Assembly: GCA_016716905.1 (NCBI GenBank) | Contig: JADJUS010000003.1 | Location: 310,001-374,000, forward strand | Length of the DNA stretch: 64,000 bases | Reading direction: 5' to 3' | Origin: Acidobacteriota bacterium | Lineage (GTDB): Bacteria; Acidobacteriota; Vicinamibacteria; Vicinamibacterales; SCN-69-37 | Shown: one piece after another, positions 1 to 8,502 of the stretch | Numbering within the stretch: the stretch's first letter is position 1 | How the letters are laid out: each line of letters opens with the position of its first letter | Notes under the pieces: model-generated | Seen by the model: the letters and a program-made list of their open reading frames with translations, nothing else | Told to the model about the DNA's origin: nothing | The model's database searches: none | Made by a program: the position numbers and the translations under genes

Positions 1-386
1 ATCTGGTCGCGGCCCTCTTCGGTCTGGCCGATGGTCCAGAACTTCGCGCGGCCCGTGCCTGAATCTGCGATGGCCTTCATGTACGCATGAATGTCCTTGG
101 CGTAGGTGAGCACGCCGGGCTGGCCCGCGATGTGGCCGACCGCCGGGAACTTCAGCGGGGTCGGGACTTTATCGGACGCCGGCAGGTGGTCCACCAACTC
201 GGTGTTGATGCGCGCGTCGGTCAGGTGTTGCTTGATGAGCGCCGTGTACTGCTCATCAACCTTCTGCGTCGACAGGCGCTGTGGCGGTGCCGCGGATTGG
301 GCGGCCGGCGTGGCGAGTGGTGCCATGGCGGCAACCACCACCAGAGCCAGCGCGGCCCGGAGTGTAACGGTAGAGAATCTGGACAT
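1..386 (-). CDS. M14-family zinc carboxypeptidase, N-terminal part (runs off the left edge)
   Basis: Only the first 128 codons are inside the window. The ATG at 386-384 is preceded by a strong AGGAGG (391-396 on the + strand, read as its complement), which fixes the start. A hydrophobic signal sequence of about 27 residues (LALVVVAAMAPLATPAAQ) indicates export. The segment that follows contains VPTPLKFPAVGH and TIGQTEEGR, which resemble the N-terminal region of bacterial M14 carboxypeptidases, where the EGR segment precedes the first zinc ligands. The zinc-binding HxxE and the catalytic Glu would lie beyond the edge, so activity cannot be judged. It probably acts as a periplasmic or secreted peptidase. 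Confidence 0.72.
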   Translation of the reverse strand, partial: MSRFSTVTLRAALALVVVAAMAPLATPAAQSAAPPQRLSTQKVDEQYTALIKQHLTDARINTELVDHLPASDKVPTPLKFPAVGHIAGQPGVLTYAKDIHAYMKAIADSGTGRAKFWTIGQTEEGRDQ

Positions 387-460
387 GAGGCCTCCTGCGG
401 CAACCGAGGGAACGGCGCGCGCACCGGAGATGGTACATCAGGCACGCGCGCGGTGCGCGC

Positions 461-1204
461 CTACCAACGTGTGGAGAACTGGAACCCTCCGCCGCCGGGA
501 ATCGCCACCGGCGTGACTGTCCATGCGCGCGAATCATGACCGCGCGTGACCGCACGGGCAGATGCCAGGCCAAGCGCTGCGCCGAACACGACGTCGCTCA
601 CCCAATGCGCGCGGTCCCGCACGCGCGTCCACGCGACAAACCCCGCGACGGCGTAGGCGGGCGCGCCGGCCTTCCAGCCAAAGTGTTGCTGCAAGACGCC
701 CGCAGACGCGAAGCTCGCGGAAGAGTGACCCGACGGAAACGCATGGCCGCCGTCACTGGGCCGCTGCCGGTTTACGGCAACTTTCAGGGCGCGTGTGATC
801 ACGCCGTTCAGCACCTGCGTGCGGATCAGGTCGCTGCCCACGTGGGTCAGCAGCGGTCGTTCAAGCGCCCGGCCCACGGCCCACGTGCCTACCGCCGCTC
901 CCGCCATCGTCCATCCATCGCCACCGACGCGACCGATAGCCGTCACCGATGGCGCTGGGTGGTCAAGCGTCCAGCGGTCCACGCGGTCGTCCGAGTAGGA
1001 CGCGATCACCGCTGCGAACCCACCGCCCCCGAGGATGCCGATGGTGTCGACCTTGCCGAGACTGACGAAGTCTGAGCCGAGGTTTTGGAAGAGCCGTGCG
1101 AACGGACGGTCAGGCGGCGGCGCGGGGGGCGCCTGCAAAACCGGCGGTGGCGCGGCCGCGCTCGCGGCCATGACAACGGGAACGATCCAGGCGAAGTGCG
1201 GCAC
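461..1204 (-). CDS. PAP2-family acid phosphatase, membrane/periplasmic
   Basis: The 247-residue protein carries all three PAP2 motifs: KVAVNRQRP (141-149), PSGH (157-160, catalytic His160) and R-x5-H-x3-D (Arg194, His200, Asp204). The N-terminus is a hydrophobic segment followed by a Pro-rich linker, then helices typical of lipid-phosphate phosphatases. Family members dephosphorylate undecaprenyl pyrophosphate, phosphatidate or related lipids at the outer face of the membrane; the substrate here cannot be told. It ends 74 nt before the carboxypeptidase start and begins 12 nt after the stop of the beta-barrel gene. All three point the same way and may form an operon. Confidence 0.85.
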   Translation of the reverse strand: MPHFAWIVPVVMAASAAAPPPVLQAPPAPPPDRPFARLFQNLGSDFVSLGKVDTIGILGGGGFAAVIASYSDDRVDRWTLDHPAPSVTAIGRVGGDGWTMAGAAVGTWAVGRALERPLLTHVGSDLIRTQVLNGVITRALKVAVNRQRPSDGGHAFPSGHSSASFASAGVLQQHFGWKAGAPAYAVAGFVAWTRVRDRAHWVSDVVFGAALGLASARAVTRGHDSRAWTVTPVAIPGGGGFQFSTRW

Positions 1205-1216
1205 GCGCGCAGGATA

Positions 1217-1897
1217 TCAGCGCGACAAGCCGAAGGCGAAGCCCACCGCAACATGGTGCGACAGCGTCGTCGTCTGCCCGTAGCCGTTGTTTGCCGTCGT
1301 GATCTTCGGCTTGGCGTAGGTGAGTTTGTATTCGGTCACGAGCGACAGCCGGCCCTTCAGCCGCACGTCCAGGCCGATCGCCGCGTGGGCGCCCGGGCCC
1401 GCGTATTCGTACTGCTCCCGGGCTTCGCCGCGTACGGTGGTTTCGGCGTGCGGCAGCGTGATGCCCCCGCCAAGGCGGCTCACCAGCGCGAAGGGCGCCT
1501 CGCCATACGCCGAGCGGCCCAGCGGAATGCGTGAGACTACGTTGGCCACCAGGAAGTTGAGGCCGTGGGTCATCTGGTAGCGCTGGACGTCGGGCTGCAG
1601 TTGGTTCGGATTGCCGATGACCTTCAGGTGGATGAACTCCAGTTCCAGGCCCACGCGCCGCGTGTCGTTCAGGAAGCGGCCCAGCCGCCATCCGTAGTAC
1701 TGCGGCGACGTGAAGGGCTGCGCTTCAAAGCTCACCTTCGGGAAGGTCAGGTCGTACCCGTCACCCTTGACGGTGACATCAGCCGCCCGTGTCGTATTGG
1801 CGCCCATATACAACGCCCCGTACCACTGAGCCGACGCGGGCGATGCGAAAGACAGGAAAACAACCGACGCAAGAAAGCGAAGCAGAACCACACGCAT
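1217..1897 (-). CDS. outer-membrane beta-barrel protein
   Basis: The protein has 226 residues. The ATG at 1897 is chosen because it opens a good signal peptide (MRVVLLRFLASVVFLSFASPASA). The mature part is a series of alternating hydrophobic/polar strands with aromatic residues and Gly turns (QWYGALYMGA, YYGWRLGRFL). It ends in a strand closing VAVGFAFGLSR. This is the pattern of an 8-10-stranded outer-membrane barrel of the OmpW/PagP/opacity-protein type; I cannot assign a precise family. An upstream in-frame extension to 2038 is possible but would overlap the divergent dehydrogenase gene and bury the signal peptide. Confidence 0.65.
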   Translation of the reverse strand: MRVVLLRFLASVVFLSFASPASAQWYGALYMGANTTRAADVTVKGDGYDLTFPKVSFEAQPFTSPQYYGWRLGRFLNDTRRVGLELEFIHLKVIGNPNQLQPDVQRYQMTHGLNFLVANVVSRIPLGRSAYGEAPFALVSRLGGGITLPHAETTVRGEAREQYEYAGPGAHAAIGLDVRLKGRLSLVTEYKLTYAKPKITTANNGYGQTTTLSHHVAVGFAFGLSR

Positions 1898-1966
1898 AAG
1901 CCCCCATTGTCTCATTTCCGAATGAGGTATTCTTAGTGGTTGGGTTAGGCAAGCGGAAGGGGACCA
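1898..1966. promoter_or_regulatory. divergent intergenic promoter region (barrel gene / aldehyde dehydrogenase)
   Basis: This 69-bp gap separates the leftward barrel gene from the rightward dehydrogenase. On the + strand a TATTCT hexamer near 1928 could be a -10 box for the dehydrogenase, whose ATG is preceded by a GGAAGGGGA Shine-Dalgarno. No clear -35 is visible. Confidence 0.35.
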
Positions 1967-3499
1967 ATGGCTGAGATCAAAGCGCTGCTCGAGAAACTCC
2001 GGATCGACGACGTGAATGCGGGCGCAAGTTCCGGCCACGACCAGTGGTATCGCAATGGTGACGAGACTGGGCGCGTGGTCTCCATCAACCCTTCGACGGG
2101 GGAGCCACTGGGGAGCGTGTCACTGGCCTCAGCCGCCACGTGCGACCGCGTGGTGGCCGCGTCGGCCGAGGCGTTTCGCAGTTGGCGTGAGGTGCCGGCG
2201 CCTAAACGCGGAGAACTCGTCAGGGATCTCGGTAACGCGTTGCGTGACATGAAAGAACCCCTGGGCGATCTGGTCAGCCTCGAGATGGGGAAGATCCGCG
2301 GCGAGGGTCACGGTGAAGTGCAGGAGATGATCGACATCTGCGATTTCGCGGTCGGTCTCTCACGGCAACTGTATGGACTCACGATGGCCTCAGAACGTCC
2401 GGGGCACCGGATGATGGAGCAGTGGCATCCCCTGGGCCCGGTGGGAGTCATCTCGGCGTTTAATTTCCCGGTCGCGGTGTGGGCCTGGAACGCAGCGCTG
2501 GCCGCAGTCTGCGGAGACACCGTGATTTGGAAGCCGGCCGAGCCGGCGCCCCTGTGCGGCGTGGCGGTGCAGCACATCGCGAATCGCGTGATGGCCGACC
2601 ATGGCGTATCCGGGATTTTTTCGCTCGTCGTCGGCCAGGGCAGTCTCGTGGGTGAGCGCCTGGTGCGCGATGCGCGTGTGCCGCTGATTTCTTTCACCGG
2701 CTCAACGGCCGTCGGTCGTCACGTCGCCGAGGCGGTGGCCGGACGATTCGGGCGGAGCATTCTTGAACTGGGCGGCAACAACGCCATCATCGTGGCCGAA
2801 GATGCCGACCTGGCCCTCGCCACGCGGGCCATTGTGTTCGGCGCTGTGGGCACTGCGGGACAGCGCTGCACTTCAACGCGCCGCATCCTGGTGCAGAAGG
2901 GCATCGCCGACGAGTTGGTCAACCGGTTGGTGGCCGCGTATGCCCAGGTGCCGATTGGTGACGCGCTGGCGCCGGGCACGCTGATGGGGCCGCTCGTCAA
3001 CATGCCGGCGGTCGATCAGATGTTTGAAGCCATCGAGAGCGCAAAAGCGCAGGGCGGCCAGGTGGTCTGCGGGGCCACGCGGCGTCTTGACCTGGGGCCG
3101 TTCTTCGTGGAGCCCACCATCATCCGGATGCCGGCACAAACGGCGATCGTCAAGCAGGAGACGTTCGCGCCCATTCTGTACGTCATGGAGTACGACCAGT
3201 TCTCCGACGCGTTGACGATGCACAACGATGTGCCTCAGGGGCTGTCGAGCGCGATCTTCACCGAGAGCATGCGGCGGGCGGAAGAGTTCCTGTCGGCCCG
3301 CGGGTCGGACTGCGGGATCGCGAACGTCAACATCGGCACGTCGGGCGCCGAAATCGGCGGCGCCTTTGGCGGCGAAAAGGAAACCGGCGGTGGCCGCGAG
3401 TCAGGCTCGGACGCGTGGAAGGCTTACATGCGCCGGCAGACCAACACCGTCAACTGGTCCGACCATCTGCCGCTCGCGCAGGGCATTACATTCGGCTAA
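1967..3499 (+). CDS. amaB: aldehyde dehydrogenase, ALDH7 (antiquitin) type: alpha-aminoadipic semialdehyde / piperidine-6-carboxylate dehydrogenase
   Basis: The 510-residue protein is full length for the family. Catalytic residues are in place: Asn166 in AFNFP, Lys189 in WKPAE, Glu267 in ELGG and the nucleophile Cys301 in GQRCTSTRR. The ending, NIGTSGAEIGGAFGGEKETGGG followed by a short tail, is characteristic of ALDH7/antiquitin, which oxidises alpha-aminoadipic semialdehyde to alpha-aminoadipate with NAD in lysine catabolism. No other lysine-degradation gene is nearby, so the physiological substrate is inferred from family alone. The ATG at 1967 has a good purine-rich RBS. The gene is monocistronic, ending at a repeat element. 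Confidence 0.85.
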   Translation: MAEIKALLEKLRIDDVNAGASSGHDQWYRNGDETGRVVSINPSTGEPLGSVSLASAATCDRVVAASAEAFRSWREVPAPKRGELVRDLGNALRDMKEPLGDLVSLEMGKIRGEGHGEVQEMIDICDFAVGLSRQLYGLTMASERPGHRMMEQWHPLGPVGVISAFNFPVAVWAWNAALAAVCGDTVIWKPAEPAPLCGVAVQHIANRVMADHGVSGIFSLVVGQGSLVGERLVRDARVPLISFTGSTAVGRHVAEAVAGRFGRSILELGGNNAIIVAEDADLALATRAIVFGAVGTAGQRCTSTRRILVQKGIADELVNRLVAAYAQVPIGDALAPGTLMGPLVNMPAVDQMFEAIESAKAQGGQVVCGATRRLDLGPFFVEPTIIRMPAQTAIVKQETFAPILYVMEYDQFSDALTMHNDVPQGLSSAIFTESMRRAEEFLSARGSDCGIANVNIGTSGAEIGGAFGGEKETGGGRESGSDAWKAYMRRQTNTVNWSDHLPLAQGITFG

Positions 3500-3518
3500 G
3501 GGGTGATGTAAGCCCGCG

Positions 3519-3653
3519 TAATGGCGAAAATGCATTTCGTAGCGCGGCGTGGGTCTCAACGCCGCGATCCACGGCGGCCTTGAAACCCAGGCCGCCCTAC
3601 GAGGACGGTCCGCATTTCGCTATTTCGGACATTTCGGTCATTTCGCCATTAAC
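3519..3653. repeat. nested palindromic repeat: family A hairpin inside the ends of a family B element
   Basis: The outer ends are TAATGGCGAAAATGC (3519 onward) and its near-complement closing CATTTCGCCATTA (about 3640-3652), the termini seen in the 0.2-kb elements at 44949 and 45779 (family B). Between them, 3534-3604, lies a palindromic unit beginning TTCGTAGCGCGGCG and ending GGCCGCCCTACGAGG, a near copy of the unit at 9980-10054 (family A). The right end overlaps the last codons of the leftward gene and supplies its TGA. The whole block separates two convergent genes and could also act as a terminator. Confidence 0.7.
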
Positions 3654-6589
3654 ACGGCGGCCACGCGCTCCAACGCAGCCGTGACCGCCGCTTCCGTCGC
3701 GGTAGTCGGCCGCGCGTCGGCCTGCTGCAGTGTAGCGAGCAGGCCCGCGAGCGGCGAAGCGGCCGCGTTCAGCGCCTGGAGCCGCTCCGCCGAGGCTCCC
3801 GAACGGGCCGCCTCAATCTTCCGGAGCGCGTCGTCGACGGCCTTTGACAATTTGAACTGCAGCGTCAGGTCGGCGATCGGGGTGCGCACGCGCGGGTCGA
3901 GGCGCACCTGCACCGGCTGGCGAAACGTCTCGCCACCAACGGTGAGCCGCACCTGGTACTGGCCCGGCAGCGGCCAGATGCCCTGCGGCGTCTTCGGCGT
4001 ATTTCGCAGAATTGCCGCGATGGGGTAACTGAAGCCGGACACCGCGGGCGGGGCGTAGCGGACATCCCACACGAATCGATGCAGCCCAGGTGTGGCGGGC
4101 AGTTTCTGCGCCGGCCGAATCCAGTAGTCGGGCAGGTTCGGCGCGTTCACCGGTGGCTCGTCAGGATCCGTGCTCGAGTAGCGGCGGATCACCGTGCCAT
4201 CGACATTCGTGATTTCCAGCGTGACCGGTCCCTGCACATTCGGCCCAAGGAAGTAACTGATGGTGACGCCATCGGGCGGATTCGGCATGGCGGGCTCGTC
4301 GGGCGGCAGTGGTGTATCGGTGTTCTTGTTCCACCTGAACCGCCACGCCACGGGAGGCCGGAAGAGATAGGCGTTGGTTTGCAGGATGGCCGGCGTGATC
4401 TGTCGCAGCGGCGTGATGTCGTCAAGGATCCAGAACCCACGGCCATGTGTGCCCACCACCAGGTCATCGTCTTTGATGACCAGATCGCGAATGGAGGTGG
4501 CCGGCATGTTCAGCCGCAACGACTGCCAGGAGTCGCCGTCGTCAAACGATACCGACACATTCAGTTCGCTGGCCGCGAACAGCAGGCCTCGTCGCGCGCG
4601 ATCTTCCTTCACGGCGTTGATCGTGGCTCCGTTGGGCAGCCCCTTCGTGATGTTGGTCCAGGTCTTTCCGCCATCGCGCGTGCGATAGATCCGGGGCCGC
4701 AGGTCGTCGAGCCGCAGCGTATTGATCGCCGCGTATGCCGTGTTCACATCGAAGTGTGACGCTTCGATGATTGATACTTTCTCCCACGCCTTCAGGTCGG
4801 GCGGCGTGACATCAACCCAGGTCTTGCCCCCGGTGCGCGTCACATGAATCAAGCCGTCGTCGGTGCCGACCCAGATCGTGTTGATGTCTACATAGGACGG
4901 GCCGATGGTGTAGATGACGCCGCGCTGTGTTGGGCGCGCATTCGGCCGATCGCGATAGGCTCCGACACTCGCCGGAACATCCCAGGTGGGTCGCGTCAGG
5001 TCTCCGCTGATTTGTGTCCAGTCGCGGCCGCCGTTGACGGTTTTCCACAACGTGTTGGACGCGAAATACAGGGTCCGTGGGTCGAGCGGCGAGAAGAGGA
5101 TCGGCGCGGTGCGGAGTGTCCGATAGTCGGCGTCGCGCGGCGGGCTGACGTTCTGCACCTGCCCGGTTCGCCGATCGTACCGCGTGACTTTGCCGCCGTA
5201 CACGATGTCGGGGTCCAGCGGATCGGGCGCCACGTAGCCGTATTCCTCCACCGCCACCGGATGCCATTCGCGGAACGTGATCTGGCCGTCGTCGCCGCGG
5301 CTCTGCACGCAGGCGGAACCGCTCTCCTGCTGGCCGCCGCACACGCGATACGGAAACGCGTTGTCCGTATTGACGTGGTAGAACTGCGCGGTGGACTGGT
5401 TGTACCAGGAACTCCAGGTGCTGCCGCCGTTGAGTGTCACGATGGCGCCCTGGTCGGCTGTCATCAGCATGACGTCGGGCATGGTCGGGTGAATCCACAT
5501 CCGCTGATAGTCATCGCCACCGGGCGCGCCGCGCCATGCAGTGAACGTGCGACCACCATCCACCGACTTCCAGGCGACGATCGTCGGCACGTACACAATG
5601 TCGGGGTTGGTCGGGTGCACGCGCACGTCTGCGGCGTCCGCTGGCCTCGCCACAACGCGTGAGTCGGTGTTCGACCGCGTCCAGGTCTCACCCGCATCGT
5701 CGGACCTGAAGATGCCGCCGTTGCGTCCTGCGTCAACGGCCGCGTAGAGGCGGCGCGGATCACTGGGCGCGACGGTCACGCCGATGCGGCCCAGGCCGTC
5801 GGCAAACGACGGCAGGCCCTGCGTGAGCGGCCGCCAGGTGGTGCCGCCATCCACAGACTTGAACAGCCCGCTGCCGGGCCCGGTCCACACGCCGTTTTCC
5901 CAGGGCCCCTGGCGTGTCTCCCACATCACCGCGTAGATCGTGTTCGGGTCCGCCGGATCCATGGCGATGTCGATGCCGCCGGTATTTTCGTCCTTGTAGA
6001 GCACACGTTCGAACGATGTGCCGCCGTTGGTCGAACGATAGATGCCCCGCTCGGTGTTGGGACCGTACGGATGACCCAGCACGGCCACAAACAGCCGGTT
6101 CGGATTTTTCGGATCCACCACGATCTGCGGAATCTGCTGACCGTCCCGCAAGCCCAGGTGTGTCCACGTGCGGCCCGCGTCTGTGGACTTGTACATCCCG
6201 TCGCCGGTGGACAGGTCCGGCCGCGGCATGCCTTCGCCGCTGCCGACATAGATGATGTTTGGATCGGACTCGGCCACCGCGATGGCGCCGATGGAGCCGG
6301 TGGGCTGGTCGTCGAAGATCGGATTCCAGGTACGGCCGGCATCGTTGGTTTTCCACACACCGCCGTTGACCACGCCGACATAAAACGTGTGCGGCTGCGA
6401 GGGCACACCAGCCGCGGCTTTTGTTCGGCTGCCGCGCTGTGGCCCAATGTTGCGCCAGGTCATGGCTTTGAAGAGCCCGGGTTCGAAGGTGACGGTTGCT
6501 TGCGAAGCGGCACGGACTGGCGACGAACCCGCGAGCCACACCGCCAGTGCGCCAATCCCTAAAGTGGTGATCACGAAACGAATACGCAT
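3638..6589 (-). CDS. secreted sortilin/VPS10-like BNR-repeat beta-propeller protein
   Basis: The protein has 983 residues. It starts with a signal peptide (VITTLGIGALAVWLAGSSPVRA). It then carries many BNR/Asp-box motifs of the S-x-D-x-G-x-T-W kind, such as KTNDAGRTW, KSTDAGRTW, KSVDGGTTW and RSDDAGETW. These are the hallmark of two-propeller sortilin-N/VPS10-type proteins that are abundant in Acidobacteriota. The last 200 residues form a beta-sandwich-like tail ending in an Ala-rich helix. The molecular function is unknown; glycosidase annotations for this family are not demonstrated. The ATG at 6589 is preferred over 6619 because it opens the signal peptide directly, though neither has a clear RBS. 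The last residues Met-Ala-Lys and the TGA come from a repeat element. Confidence 0.8.
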   Translation of the reverse strand: MRIRFVITTLGIGALAVWLAGSSPVRAASQATVTFEPGLFKAMTWRNIGPQRGSRTKAAAGVPSQPHTFYVGVVNGGVWKTNDAGRTWNPIFDDQPTGSIGAIAVAESDPNIIYVGSGEGMPRPDLSTGDGMYKSTDAGRTWTHLGLRDGQQIPQIVVDPKNPNRLFVAVLGHPYGPNTERGIYRSTNGGTSFERVLYKDENTGGIDIAMDPADPNTIYAVMWETRQGPWENGVWTGPGSGLFKSVDGGTTWRPLTQGLPSFADGLGRIGVTVAPSDPRRLYAAVDAGRNGGIFRSDDAGETWTRSNTDSRVVARPADAADVRVHPTNPDIVYVPTIVAWKSVDGGRTFTAWRGAPGGDDYQRMWIHPTMPDVMLMTADQGAIVTLNGGSTWSSWYNQSTAQFYHVNTDNAFPYRVCGGQQESGSACVQSRGDDGQITFREWHPVAVEEYGYVAPDPLDPDIVYGGKVTRYDRRTGQVQNVSPPRDADYRTLRTAPILFSPLDPRTLYFASNTLWKTVNGGRDWTQISGDLTRPTWDVPASVGAYRDRPNARPTQRGVIYTIGPSYVDINTIWVGTDDGLIHVTRTGGKTWVDVTPPDLKAWEKVSIIEASHFDVNTAYAAINTLRLDDLRPRIYRTRDGGKTWTNITKGLPNGATINAVKEDRARRGLLFAASELNVSVSFDDGDSWQSLRLNMPATSIRDLVIKDDDLVVGTHGRGFWILDDITPLRQITPAILQTNAYLFRPPVAWRFRWNKNTDTPLPPDEPAMPNPPDGVTISYFLGPNVQGPVTLEITNVDGTVIRRYSSTDPDEPPVNAPNLPDYWIRPAQKLPATPGLHRFVWDVRYAPPAVSGFSYPIAAILRNTPKTPQGIWPLPGQYQVRLTVGGETFRQPVQVRLDPRVRTPIADLTLQFKLSKAVDDALRKIEAARSGASAERLQALNAAASPLAGLLATLQQADARPTTATEAAVTAALERVAAVLMAK

Positions 6590-6618
6590 GCGCCGATTGT
6601 GGATCAGGAGGCGTGGCA

Positions 6619-6699
6619 TCGGCCCTGAAATTCAGGCCGAGCTGCGTACGGAAACGCCTTGAGCCGGTACGTAGCTCGGGCTGTTTCTCAAGCCCGAGG
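6619..6699. repeat. double-hairpin palindromic repeat (family A-like variant)
   Basis: Two short hairpins, CGGCCCTGAAATTCAGGCCG and CTCGGGCTGTTTCTCAAGCCCGAG, are joined by inverted arms CGAGCTGCGTAC and GTACGTAGCTCG (one mismatch). The arrangement mirrors the CGTAGCGCGGC family A units elsewhere. It fills the gap between the start of the sortilin-like gene and the stop of the upstream leftward gene. Confidence 0.6.
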
Positions 6700-6706
6700 C
6701 CTCGCG

Positions 6707-8473
6707 TCAGCGGCGCCGGACCAGAGGCTGGACGTCGAACGGAAACGACGGGCAGAGGCGGAGGTGCTGACCTGGCGTGGCGGTCAGGAGCCGCGCCGTT
6801 CCCGTGCCGGTCGCGCCGCCGAGCGACACCGGGAGAACGAGGGGTGCCCCAGGCGTTCTCCACGCTTCGATTCGGCTGACAAAACGTGAGGGCGGCGGCT
6901 GCGTGTAGGGCGGCAACCCATAGGTGCGGAGCTCGTCCCCCAGGTCGCGCACGTCGTCTGGGCGCGTGAGATCAAACGTTCGTCCGTGAAAGCCCCGGGT
7001 GGCCGCTGGTGGCCAGTCCAACGGCAGCATCGACAGTGCCATAGCCGCCGGCAGCAGAATCACCACTGGCCCACGTGACAGTTCATCCCCTGCGACGAGC
7101 GCCAGTTGAGTGTGACCGTCAAGTTGCGGCAGGGGCGACGGCCGCTCGGTCAGTGTGGGGGTGCACGCGTGCGCCTGGCGTACCTCGGCAAGGCCGGTCG
7201 CGCCATCGCGACCTACATGCATGAGTTCGAGGCCCAGATGCTGGAGCACCCGCTGAGATCGCGGCAATGCAAAGACGCGGCCCGCAGCCATCCCGGCGGC
7301 GACGGCCGCGCTGTCACGCGCCACAATGTGCAGGCGGTCGGCTGACCGTAACCTGCCGGGCAGCGCGCGCAACAACAGGTCGGTGGCGGCGTCTTCCTCC
7401 ACCAGGGCGGCGCCCCGGGGCATCTCTCCCACGAGTGTGCCCATCGCGGACGTCGTCAAGCGCTCATGCCCATCGGGCATCCGGCCCTTCGGATCGCGCG
7501 TGGTGACGTGCAGCATCTGTAGCACCACGAGCGTCAGTGAAAGTGCGACGGCACCCACCCTTCCGCCGGTGGTGTGGCGCACCGCCTCCCACACGTCACG
7601 CAGACCTGTGGCGGCGAGCAGCCAGAACGCAACCACAAACGCGGCCATCGTCCCAGGTTGCGGCGTGGGCTCGATGATCGCGCCTGAGAACGACGCCACG
7701 GCCAGGGCCATCAATGACCAGCCGATGCCCGGTGCCAGGCGCGACATCGAGAGCAGCCCCAGCATCGCGAGCGCACCTGTCAGTGGACTCTGGGCCACAA
7801 CATCCGCGAGAGCCCAGGTCGCACCCCCTATCGCGGTCACGCCGCGCGCTGGCAGAACGCAGGACATTTCACGCGGCACCACCATCTGCATGAGGAGCGC
7901 GCCGGCCACCACGGCGCCCATCGTCACGACCACCCGGGTGAGCCGCAATGCCGAGGGCGCCGAGGTGCGATGTCGCCACGCCAGCCACGCCCCGACAAGC
8001 GCTGCAGGCAGGGTGAGGGGAGGCGCGGTGGCCGCGAGCGTGGCCAGGAGCGCCACGGCAACCACGAGCGCGGCCGGCTCGTGACGCCGCGCATTCGCGC
8101 GAAGGACACACGCCCATGCCGCGATGACGGCCAGCACCTGCGCGGCCTGCGAAGGCGCCAGCGCCACAGCAAACACCGGCGAGACCGATGCCGCCACGGT
8201 GATGGCCAGCGTGACGCCGACCGCTGCGGTGATGCGGTAGACCGCGCGCGCGAGGCACAGCAACGCGAGGACGAGCACCGCAGCGTTGGCCATCGCCAGC
8301 ATCGAGCCCAGCGCGGCGTCGCGCCAGGTGCGAGCCGCGACGATCGCGATCAGGTCGAAGAGGTTGGCACAGGTGCTGGGATCGGCCAGTGTGACCGGCT
8401 GCCGAAGCACCAGCAGGCTTCCGATGCCTGCCGCGATCGAGACGGCGGACCAGCCTGCGAGGGAACTTCGCAC
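6707..8473 (-). CDS. multispanning membrane protein with C-terminal extracytoplasmic domain, function unknown
   Basis: The protein has 588 residues. Roughly the first 330 form about ten transmembrane segments (for example AAVLVLALLCLARAVYRI and AAVGVTLAITVAASVSPVFA). A long soluble region with few hydrophobic stretches follows. The overall design resembles GT-C-type or O-antigen-ligase-like membrane glycosyltransferases, but no acidic catalytic motif in the first external loop is evident, so no enzyme name is given. It is divergent from the GT-C-like gene at 8503, and the two start codons are only some 30 nt apart, suggesting a shared promoter region and a related role. Confidence 0.6.
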   Translation of the reverse strand: MRSSLAGWSAVSIAAGIGSLLVLRQPVTLADPSTCANLFDLIAIVAARTWRDAALGSMLAMANAAVLVLALLCLARAVYRITAAVGVTLAITVAASVSPVFAVALAPSQAAQVLAVIAAWACVLRANARRHEPAALVVAVALLATLAATAPPLTLPAALVGAWLAWRHRTSAPSALRLTRVVVTMGAVVAGALLMQMVVPREMSCVLPARGVTAIGGATWALADVVAQSPLTGALAMLGLLSMSRLAPGIGWSLMALAVASFSGAIIEPTPQPGTMAAFVVAFWLLAATGLRDVWEAVRHTTGGRVGAVALSLTLVVLQMLHVTTRDPKGRMPDGHERLTTSAMGTLVGEMPRGAALVEEDAATDLLLRALPGRLRSADRLHIVARDSAAVAAGMAAGRVFALPRSQRVLQHLGLELMHVGRDGATGLAEVRQAHACTPTLTERPSPLPQLDGHTQLALVAGDELSRGPVVILLPAAMALSMLPLDWPPAATRGFHGRTFDLTRPDDVRDLGDELRTYGLPPYTQPPPSRFVSRIEAWRTPGAPLVLPVSLGGATGTGTARLLTATPGQHLRLCPSFPFDVQPLVRRR

Positions 8474-8486
8474 GACCGCGGCATGT

Positions 8487-8492
8487 TAGCAT
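8487..8492 (+). promoter_or_regulatory. candidate -10 box (TAGCAT) for a leaderless transcript
   Basis: TAGCAT lies 10 nt before the ATG at 8503, with no Shine-Dalgarno in between. The same spacing recurs at seven other genes in this window. The inferred transcription start would coincide with or just precede the start codon. Confidence 0.4.
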
Positions 8493-8502
8493 GCGCCCAA
8501 CG

